From Siphonodentalium dalli (taxonomy: Eukaryota > Mollusca > Scaphopoda > Gadilida > Siphonodentaliidae), in contig CP136063.1 in assembly GCA_032622095.1 (NCBI GenBank), forward strand, positions 177,981,956-178,045,955: DNA of 64,000 nucleotides, read 5' to 3'. The position numbers were made by a program, and so were the translations under genes. The notes beneath the pieces are model-generated. The model was not told the DNA's origin, ran no database searches, and saw only the letters and a list, made by a program, of their open reading frames with translations. Positions 42,401 through 54,400 of the stretch are shown here, piece by piece. Numbering within the stretch: position 1 is the stretch's first letter; each line of letters starts with the position of its first letter.

Positions 42401-45400
42401 GCCACTGCTCATCTTCATTGCCTTGGTGCTGTTTATTGGCTTTGTAACAGAAGGGAAGAAGTCTGAAGGTTTGTGGTTTTACATGTGTTATTAACCCCTT
42501 TCATGATGGGAGCTGCACTGGTGAAGCATTAATGATCCTGTGTCAGTGGATTCTCTTACATGTATATATGCGAGTATCCCAGAGGGAGCCTTGCATATAT
42601 AAGAGATTGCACTGGCTTACACAGTCACAGTAAATACTGTTAGGCCAATGTATTCTCTTATATATGCGAGGCTCCCTATGGGAGACTCGCATATATAAGA
42701 GAATGCATTGGCACAGGGTTTTTCATAAATTTTCAGGAAGTTCTGGTCATGAAAGGGGTATCCTCTGTAAATAGATAGAACAACACAGTGTATGAACTGT
42801 TTAACATTATTCCACTCGGTGTGACGCGACGGTAAAACGAGAACCATAGGTACATGTACTAGTAACGATGGGTTCAAGTTTTGCCTCGCACGACAATGAA
42901 GTCTAATAGCGTTCACTTGTTCACACAACTGTGTGGGGAAGCGATATCCATATCTACGGAACAGGTTTCATCCATTCATTTGTTGCATAGTTATGGCCCT
43001 TGGAACAAAAATGCATCTTTGCTAAATTTGGATCTCTCTATTACAGTCATTGTAGGACATGTATGAATGAACTTTAGTATGCTCATGAGGCAGCATGAAG
43101 GGAACAATGTAACTTGTATTGTCCAAATATTTCAAAGAGTGTGACATACATCCATTTTACTCTGCATGGTGCACTTGTTAAACTTAAGTTAATTTAATTA
43201 TATTATTCAAATCTCATCTGCTTAGTGTTTATTTTATATATACTGGTATGTATATCTAATGTTTTTAACAATTTTGTGGAGCCTCATTAGATAAAAAATG
43301 TAATTTTGTTATATATTACACACTTGTCCCTAGAAGTAAAGTGTTATTGCTGTTCCATATTTACAAATCCGTATGGAACATATGACGTATCATTGAAAAA
43401 TTGTTTAGCCTACATTGTTAACTTGAAGATGTGGAAAGCAAACCAGATACAGTGACAGAAGTTATACAGGAGGTGGAAAATGAGGCCTCTACTCCATCTG
43501 GTATTTTGAAGTCAAAAGAGACATCGAAGCCAACAACACTTTCACTCAAGTCGCCAGATGAAAAGCAGAAGAAAGAGGTTGTGATTGAAGAGCCAACGGC
43601 AGAACGCTCTCTGAGCGGAACATGTTTCATAGCTCTGTTTTGGGCTCTGATACTCGTGAGGTTTTGGAGGAATCTCTGGCTCCTATATCTGCTGCCGATA
43701 CCATTCCTTGTCTTGTTAGGGAATGCATTGTGTGAGTATTTACTACCGGTACCATTTTTATCCTGTTATGCAATGAACTGCATGAGTAGTTTATACAGTA
43801 ACTTTCCTAATCCTGTTTCATGTTACAGACTTAGAATAATTCATTACATCTAAAATCCACTTGAGAGCATATTTGACTCACAGCCCATTATTGCTCAACA
43901 CAAATCGTCGCAGCAGTGCTATAATGTTGTAACCCACATTTTCAACTTTCCGAGAAAATGAAGGTTGAAGTTTTCAGACAACATTTCTCCTAATGCTGAC
44001 AAAACATGACATATTTTTGTATTTATCCCAGTGAAAACTGACATTAGCTGTCCATTGAACCACATACGTTTTCTGTTGACTCCCTCGTTTTCTTTTAAAA
44101 AGCAATAACTTGTTTTGAGATACGACCTTTACGTACGCCAATGACGATTGGTTTCCGTGCTATAAGGAAGTTGTGCTAATGAATACAGATTAAGCTAAAT
44201 ATGGTGGCAATCGCATGTGTCTATGAACTAAAAGTGCCTATTCTACATTATGAATATTCACTCATGTGCATCATCATACAGAAATTTGTGGAACAATCAC
44301 AAAATTTAAATCATCAAATGATCACGTGACTAACATGGAGATACGACCATATAGCACACATTTGAGAATTTACAAACACAAAACAGAAGTCACGTGGACA
44401 ACCTGAAGCATCCGATTGGCTGCTGTTGGACATACGACCTTATAGCACGAATAATTGTGAAGATCGCTGGAGATACGACATTTGTGTCACTGGTTTGTGA
44501 GAATATTTGCCATCCAATGCAAAAACAGTTCGGCCCATCGGATTGGATTTTTTCTCACGATTAAAATGATATCAAATACTCATTTCCTGCCAAAATGGAG
44601 TTACGACCTTATAGCACTGATGCGACGACATGTGTACAGCTTAAATGCAAGTTCAAGATGGGAAAATTGTGAGGAATGATTGGGAAAGCTCTTGTCATAT
44701 TGTTTGTTGCATAATAAATAAACAACTGTGCATAGGTTAATTTATGGATACCAGGCCCCAAGCTAGGGGCGACTGGAGTGAAGTTCTCACCTTAGAGCCG
44801 GTGACTTCTCCCTTGGATGTCCGCAAGGCAAAAAGGAAGTCGCCTTTCAAATTTGACCAAACTTGCATGGGATTTCTGGTGGAAATTTGACTTGTTTTGC
44901 ATAAAAATATGTATTAAAATTTATCTTACAATTTAGCTATTTTTCCTCAAATACATGCGTAAACGCCTAGGCGGTTTCCGATCTTGTATCCTGGATGGCA
45001 ACAAGGATATCGTGGATATCTGTCATAATGTTGTTGTTCTATCTCGTCTATCTCTCCAATCCCAGCCCGATCTATTTGAAGTCTTACGACCATCAACTAA
45101 CAGTTATTATACATCGAATGAAATGATTATGTAAAATAGCTGGCCGAGATATAGCATACAATGGGTTTACAACATCCCCATTGTTCATTAATTAACAACC
45201 ACTATTCAACATAATGACCGCTATTCACCAGTATCCACACTGATTTCAGTTCAGCCACTGGCTGTAATGACCTTTTATTTATAAGCCAACATCATAGAAA
45301 TTACTGCTGTCTGCAAAAAAACACATGTCACACTGTGTCAATGTACTCTAGCAGTAAACCTGGGCTACACCATGTCACATTCTGTTATGCATGCTTTCCT

Positions 45401-48400
45401 TTTACAGTACCGTTCAAAACAATGTCTCTGACGGAGATAGTCTCATGTTGGATTCTTGTAATGATAATATTTTATTAATTGGATAGGGAATAAATACACT
45501 GATAACAACTATTAGGCGACATAGATATGTTAAGAGTTTGTGTATGTTGCAATTAATACTCAATACGTATGGACATTTCTCCCTGTTTTCAACACCTCGC
45601 TTGGGGCCAGATGGATACAAGTATATGTATGTACGTGTGTACGAGATTACCCGGACTGACTCTAGTCAGCAATCATCTCTCAAATTATCCTCAACATTAA
45701 TTTGTTAACAGATAATCAGCAATTGCTCGCTTGTGTATGATAACAATTAACACATGCTTACTTATCAAAACAATGATGATTAGCTGCTAACGCAGTAGAC
45801 TTTTAGTCAGGGAGCTAATAGGGGTACCCTTGCACCCCCCTGGGACTTAACTTCACCCCATTTATTTTGTTCCTTATTATGTCCTTCAACTTTTAAGCAA
45901 TGTTAACAAGAAAAAAAAGTGGCCGTGTAGACTCCAGACAAGATGGCGTCCATCATGGCCGCCGTTTTTCAGACCAGACCCTAGGTCAGTTTTATGCAAA
46001 TTATAGCGGGAAAATCTTGTAAAATGTATACAAATGTATATATTTTCGTGAAGCTAAGACATAATGACACTTTTTTGGGACAAAATTGAAACTCACCATC
46101 CAAGATGGCCGCCTAAATGGCCGCCGGAAGTTGAAAATATGACATTTTTTCACAAATATCTTCTAGATCAATTCATGCTGTTTGGAACTGGTTGAGTAAT
46201 ATGACTTTATTTAGTGTTGTGTATATTAACTGATCATTGGAGCAATTAAATGTGCAACTAATGGGGTCCTAGCCCCTTCTAATCCCTCAAAAATTCGATT
46301 TTACAGAACGCGGTACAAAATTTAACAAAAAATCACAATTGGGATTCTAGTCATATTTGAAAAAGAAATGAAAAGAACATTGTAATGTAAGTGAGGCATA
46401 TCATTACCTATGAATATTCCAACTCTCTGGAACCAAAAATCTTACCTTGGCTCAAAATGGCTGCGAAAATGGCCGCCAAAATATGGAAAACGGTAAATAG
46501 TGCACCAGGGTGTCCTGCAATCGCTTACAAGTTGTGGTTGATGTATACAATTGGCTAATCTGTATGCTATACATTGCATACTAACATATCTGATGCACCA
46601 TGGATCATTTTTACTATTGTCACCACTGACATCACCAGAAATATGGGATTTTTCTCTCACAAACTTGACATAAATATCGGCAAAAATTAACTTTTCAGGG
46701 TTCGACCATTTGTTCAAGTAAAATGCAACTATCTTTGGTATCAAAGGTGTTTATTGTTTTGGTCTATCTTAAGTGTGTCACACAGTGGTGTTTAAAGACT
46801 AAAATGCTCAAGATGGCTTCCAAAATGGCAACCAAATTTGTAAAAAGTTAAAAGTTAACATATCCCGAACATTATTCTCTGCGCTATCCGAAAAAGATAG
46901 CAAATTGTGACTCACTTGGTTATTTTACGTTTTAGTTACAATGTAATTAACTGACAAATACGTTCTATTATATTTGTCCCAGTTCCGTATGGGGCATGAC
47001 AAATTCATTTTAAAGTTGCAGTATGGAATTTTGCGGAGAACCTCTTTTGTGATTCTGGCCATATTATTGAAAGGAAATGGGCAGAACTTTGAGATGGAAC
47101 TGAGATGAACCATCATGATATGTGGGTATTCAGGCCCACTATGATACAAATTTATCAACTGGATACAGGGTGGAAGCCAAGATGGCAGCCACAGAGTTAC
47201 TCTATGGTCATAGATGAGGGTAATAGGTATACAGGGAGTTATTGTATGGTCATGAATGATGTGTGGGTATATAGGGAGTCCCCTGTTGGTGACGGTGGGA
47301 CATATATTTATATATGTTGTGGATGTGTTATCATTGGTGGTGTATGGGGAGTAGATGTATGATCATGGATGGCGTGTATATAACTTATGAGTGGCAAGTA
47401 TGGAACTTATGAGTGGTCGTATGTGCGGGTATTGGTATATCTGGAAGGGCTCACCATTGGTATTGTGCATATGTATACCTGGATTGACTCTATAGTCATG
47501 TGTATGGCGAATAGGTATACGTGTAGTGGCTGTATGGTCCATGGTGAGGTGAATATGTATACAATGAGTGACTGTATGATCGTGAATGTAGTGAATATGT
47601 ATACATAGAGTGACTTTTTGGTCATGTGTCGGGTGTAGGTGTATACCTGGTGTTCATGCATGGTGACTCGTGGCTGTATCGTCATTTGTGGTATGTACGG
47701 TTATAACCAAGTATTGTTGCATGATCAGGTGTACGTGTATACAGTGGGTTACTATGTTGGCATTTGTGTGGTGTTTATGTACATATGGAGTGACTTGGGT
47801 AATGGGTGGGTTGTACATGTGTATCTTGGGTGGCTATCGCTTTCCACAATAACTCAAGGGTATGTTAATCAATAGAGAGGTCATGTCAGAGAGTTCTCCA
47901 TCTTGATGATGTTTATGTAGATGGGGGACGTTAAGCTTTATACATGTATACATGTACACCTGACCCATGACCACGGGTGACCATACAGCCATGCGTCACA
48001 ATGCAGGCACACCGGGTATACTCCTAAACATGACCCATGACCATATAGTCACTCCTTGTATACCCATCCATCTCACCATTGGCCATAAGGTCACCCCCTG
48101 TATACCTATTCTCCAAACGCATGGTCAAATAGACAATCAATATCTACATCAACACCATAAAGTCATTCCGGTATACATATGCACCTCACCAATGGCCATA
48201 TAGCCACTCGCTTCATACACATACCCTCACCCATGTCACCTGGTATACTCCTTCACCTGACCTATGGCCATATAGTCACCCCGTGTGTACCTATTCAAAA
48301 CATTCATACATGATCATGGCCAATCCTTGTATACATATTCACCTCAACATTGGCCATGTCACTCCCTGTATCCCTTTTTGTCACACCATAGCCGAATAGC

Positions 48401-51400
48401 CACTCAAGATATACTAATACACCCCATCCATGTCAGTATAGTCACTCCATGTATGCATATGCACCTCATCCATGGCCATATAGCCACTCGCTATATACTC
48501 ATATCCCCCGCCCATGACAATAAAGCAACACGTGTGTATGCTGGTATAACCTACACATGACTATACCGCCACGAGTCACCAAACAGGAACACCAGGTATA
48601 CGCCTGACACATGACCATTTAGTCACCCCCTGTATAGATGTTCATTACATTTGTGACCATACAGTCACTACTTGTATACCTACATGTACTCATCTCACCA
48701 TTAACAATACAGTCAATACGTGTATACCTATTCGACACACATAGTCATATAACCACTCGATATACATAATCAGCCCACCCTAGACTATAGATTCACTCCA
48801 GGTATACATGTAAACCTCATTAATGGCCATTCATCCCTTCCAGATATACAAAAAAACGCATACACGACCACTAAAACACTCCATACTTGCATATACACCT
48901 CACACATGACAATTCAGCAATTCACTGCATAATCATACACGCCATCCATGATAATACAACTAAGCCTTATACACCCACAAATGATAATACATCCACGAGA
49001 TATATAAATATACATCCCACCATTACCACACGGACACTCCCTATATACCCACACCCTCGATAATGTCCACCCAGCTTACTCCAGGTATTCATATTCAATC
49101 ATGACGGACATGACCGTACAGTCATTCCATGTATACCTGTACACATTACCCGTAACCATAAAATCACTCCCTATTTATCCACACACCCCATCCATGATCA
49201 TACAGACAACACATGCACATACCACCCATGACCTTACAGTCACTCCAGATATACATAATCAACACATAGATGACCATGTAGCTATATCCATACACCACAC
49301 CAATGACCATACAGGTACACCGGTTGCACCCGTACTGAATATACACAATCATACACCATGCATACCGATTGACCTCACACCTGACCATGACCTCTCCCTG
49401 TATACCTAGATGCATCTTACCATGGAGAACCCACTCATAACCATATAGGCACTCATTGTATACCTACTCACATCAGTCATGCATACAATAACTCCCTGTA
49501 TACCTATTCACCTCACATATGATCATAGAGTGACTCCCTGGCTATGATCTTTGCATCCACACTGCATCCTGTTGACATTTTATAATAATGGACCAGAATA
49601 GCCAAAGATTATGGTCCATCTCAGTTCTGTATCAAAGTTCTGCCCATTTCCTTTCAATAAATGTGGCCAAAATCACAAAAGAGGTTCTCGGCAAAATTGC
49701 ATACTTTAAAATGAATTTGTCATGCCCCATACGGAACTGAGACAACCAGAATAGAACATGTAGTTGTCAGTTAATTAACTAACATGTATAATAACCAAGT
49801 GAGTCACAATATGCTACCTTTTCGGATAATGCAGAGAATGTTCGGGATATATGTAAAAAATTAACATTCTACAAATTTGGTTGTCATTTTGGAAGCTATC
49901 TTGAGCAATTTAGTCTATAAACACCGTAGTGAGACACATTTAAGATAGACCAAAACAATAAACACCTTTGATACCAAAGATAGTTATATTTTACCTGAAA
50001 AAATGGTCCAAACCTAAAAAGTGAATTTTTGTCAATATTTATGTCAAGTTTTTGAGAGAAAAGTCCAATATGTTTGACGATGTCAGGGGTGACAATAGTA
50101 AGAATTAACCATGGTGCATCAGACATGTTAGTATTCAATGTATAAAATGCAGAATAGCCAATTTTATACACCAACCACAACTTGTAAGCGATTGCAGGAC
50201 ACGCTGGTGTAATATTTACCATTTTCCATATTTTGGTGGCCATATTGGCAGCCATTTTAGCCAAAGTAAGAATTTCGGTTCCAGTGATTTGGAATATTAA
50301 TAGTTAATGATATGCCTCACTTACATTACAAAGTTCTGTTCATTTCTTGTTGAAATATGACTAGAATCCCAATTGTGATTTTTTGTGAAATTTTATACCG
50401 CATTCTGTAAAATCGAATTTTTGAGGGATCGGAAGGGGTAGGACCCCAATAATTGTATATTTCGTTGCTCCAATGATCAGTTAATATACAAAATACAAAA
50501 TAAAGTTGCATTACTCAACCAGTTCCAAACAGCATGAATTGATCTAGAAGATATTTGTGAAAAAATGTTATATTTTCAACTTCCGGTGGCCATTTTGGCG
50601 GCCATCTTGGCTGGTGAGTTTCAATTTTGGCCCAAAAAAGTGTCATTATGTCTCAGCTTCACAAAAATATATACATTTGTATACATTTTACAAGATTTTC
50701 CGCTATAATTTGCATAAAACTGACTTAGGGTCTGGTCTGAAAAACGGCGGCCATGATGGACGCCATCTTGTCTGGAGTCTACACAGCCACTTTTTTTTCT
50801 TGTTAACATTGCTTAAAAGTTGGAAGGACATAATAAGGAACAAAATGAGTTGGGTGAAGTTAAGACCCAGGGGGGGGGGGGGGGGGGTGCAAGGGTACCC
50901 CTATTAGCTCCCGGACTATTTCTTGATCGAGTGACAATACTTTACTTCTTTGTGGTTACAAAATAAGACAATGTAGGCGAATCATTTCTTTGGATCGAAT
51001 CTACAGACCATACCCGCAGCCACACATCTGGCAATCAAGGTTATAAATCATATACCAGCGCCGGTTGTACTTTAACTCATGGACACGATGTTATTTGTAA
51101 CACTGTATCCAACATACCCGCTACAACTACCCACACTAAACTACAGTGACTGGGCAGCAACAATATACCTGCACAAGCTACCAACATTGACTAACAGGAA
51201 CCAAGGGACAACATACCCGCAATATACCCTCACTCAAACCCAAGACCTCTTCTGCATCCATAAGCACCTGACATCAAATCCATGCTCAACCAACCTAGAG
51301 TATAAAAGGACAGGAAAAATCCACATCTACCCACGCCATCCTGGTCCTGATGAAGATAAACTTATCAAAAGCACTAGACCATTTTTAGTATATTCAAGTG

Positions 51401-54400
51401 ATTGAGTACCTGCCTGGAGGATCATCCTCGTCTAATTTTCATTTCTTATTTATGTTGACATTTTTGGCTCGACCAATTTCAGCTTTAGCGGTTCCCATCC
51501 ATGAACATTTCCATTATTACTTTTGTCCAACTTGAAATTAATATGTTATTTTTGTGTGTGTTTCATAGTATTTTGGTTTCGGTTTTCTTGATGATCCCAT
51601 ATTATGATTTTGAGATTTGGCAAAATGTCTGAAAAATGGTAAAAAAAAATAAACAAAATGACCAAAAATTTGGCCAATTTTTTGTTGTTGGCAATTGTGA
51701 ACCCTGATTATGTATGGTTTTAGTGCAATTGAGCACTCCAGTTTTTGTCATGATTACCATTTCTTCTGACATACTAGTATATGTATTATTTCACAGATAG
51801 ATGGGTTACAGAGAGTGAGAAGTTGAGCAATTTCAGACAGACTGTGAAAAGCTGGGTTAGCAGTAGAATAGAAGTTCTATATCCAAGATCCATCCGAGGG
51901 TTAATCAAGCTTGTTGTCAAGGGTGATGGTAAGGTAAGATCCCTATATATACAATAATAAAAATAATAATAATGACAGCTTTACATAGCGATTAACCAAT
52001 TACTTGCTCTAACACACTTTTAAACATTACAATATTACCCCAGTCATTTGTACAAGCCAACCAATGAACGGGCTGCAGCCATTTTAGGCACTGCTCTAGT
52101 TTGATCAGAACATGCTCTGATACTCAACATTATGACAAGCTGACTGGTGCTCGTTTAACGCATGAGTGGAGAGAAGCCGACACAGTACGAGTGACCTTGC
52201 TCAAGGGTAACAACTTGGGCGGGATTGGAAACTGCGAACAATCTGACAATTGCATGTCGCTCAAAGCGACACTGCTGTGTGAAGACTCACAATAGACCAG
52301 GGACGTGCTGCAAATTCATATCGCTGTGCTTACAGCGAATACAAATCCGACATGCTAACCACTGGACCACGGAGCTCCACATACACATAGATTACTTTTG
52401 CTTGATCCAGATTCATGCCCGAACGATTGTGGATAGAATTCCCATGTAACTTCAACATTTACCCTTATTGATATGATCACTGCATTATACCATACTTTTC
52501 AGATTATCAGCATCCTTGAGCAGTCATTGGACAGTGCCACCAGCACCCTATTGATACTGCTATTATTAACTGGAACATTCTCACTGACTATATTATCCAT
52601 AGTACAGGTATGTTATTTCATTCAGTACATACACAGAATGACACCAGTGTGTTAATGGGCTTGTCGATATATAGCACAATTGCCAGCTCGGAAGGACAGA
52701 ACTCAGTCTTGAGTTCTATCCTTATATGATGACACAAGTCATAAAATCCATTAAGTGAGAAATAAAAATGTACAAGGTTTATTCAGAAACATACAGGTCT
52801 TGTTTTGTCATATGTGATATTGCTTTTTTTATAGTTCCTGTTTCATGGTCGAAGTGATTTATGTTGTGTGATGTCAACATCGTCCGATCCCATATTTACC
52901 CTGTACCTGTGTGAAATGTGTGGAATCGCTTGAATAATATGACACGATCCAAGATAACGGAACGGGAACAGGCATGTAATAAATCTCACTATTGATTGGT
53001 GTAACAATTAATTAATAAAATATGAATGGATTGGCATTTATTTGAGCCGTATGTGCTTCTTTTCTGTTTATACACACATTTATATTGGCAGCTTCCTATT
53101 AGTCCAGGCCAAACTACATGATCATGAATGAACCTGATGGTTTAGTTGTTAGTGTGTAGTAGTAAATTGGTGACCAATCACATTAGGGCCCTGCGAATAT
53201 TTCAGATTTGATATCGATATCGCTGGTGTGATTCAGTGTCGAGTAATTGTCTCAACTCGTGTATTGCCTTAAATTATCTTGGTTTACTTAGGTATCATCA
53301 AAAAAACACAAGAGATAAACTGTCTAAACTGATCAAGTGTGCTATCGGACTGATATAGGCCTATATCTTCCCTATTAATATGCACAATTTTGGGTGTACA
53401 TACAAATACAGTATTTTGTCCAGTTTAGAGAGGTGGTCGGTTTAGGGTCTGGTTTGGAGAAGTTCTACTGTTCTACTGTCACATGATCGCGCCACAAATC
53501 TGTCTGTCTGATTTCAACTTGCATCTGGATTAACGATTAAACTGCATAATTATTTTACGCATATTCATTTCCTGAAACATTTAATTTCAATACTAAAAGT
53601 TAATTGGCGATATATAAATTATAAAATCAGAGAATCACCATCATGTTATTTTCTTTAAAAATGGACACTGAAATTTCTCAATTCCTTATATGATAACAAA
53701 CTCGCAACTGACTTGAGGACCTATGCTATGCCTGGGTGGATTTTGAATCTGTTGACAAGGGCCAATTCTCAGATCCCTATATCACTTGTTGAAATGAATA
53801 GTTTTCAAAATTGAAATCTAATAGCTCTGATCTTTAAGAGGTGACTTCCTCGACCAGAAATCAATATTGTTCACAATATAAACTGAGTTGCTAAATTAAT
53901 GGTGTCAAATAGATTGGGCATATATTCTTTCGTTACCACACAGTTTAATGATTCTAACAGCTTGTGTTAACCCTTTCAGTGCCAAGTTTGATTTTTGTAT
54001 CGACCCATATTTCCTTGATCATTTTTCAAATTTATTGATTATAATAATGTGATAAATTGATAGAAAGAGCTCTAAGAGCTCTTTCTATCAATGTATCACA
54101 TTATTATAATCAATAAATTTGAAAAATTATCAAGGAAATATGGGTTGATACAAAAATCGGACTTGGCACTGAAAGGGTTAAGAACCAGTTGTTTCTTCAC
54201 GCTTTGATCTAATACAGTCCATTTCAGCCATTCAAATAACTCTTAATAGACTATTTCGGTTATTAACATAAAATTGCCATGCTCCAAACCATTTTTTCAT
54301 CAAATCACTATTTTGTTCTCGTATTTTAGTATACATTTTCCCTATGATTCCTATAAGAGTACTATATTTGCCATCTCTATGATCAATCTGTTGAAAATAT

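Noticed and set aside
47105-49415. Several 70-100-codon frames rich in Tyr, Met and His on both strands.
   Set aside because: They fall entirely in the satellite loop of fold-back B.
51079-51405. 108-codon plus-strand frame in TMEM245 intron 3.
   Set aside because: Thr/Pro-rich composition, no family match and no splice sites; kept only as a note.
52300-52385. tRNA-like sequence on the minus strand.
   Set aside because: Box A is good, but the anticodon arm and box B are decayed and it continues into a Deu-type core, so it is a SINE head and not a tRNA gene.
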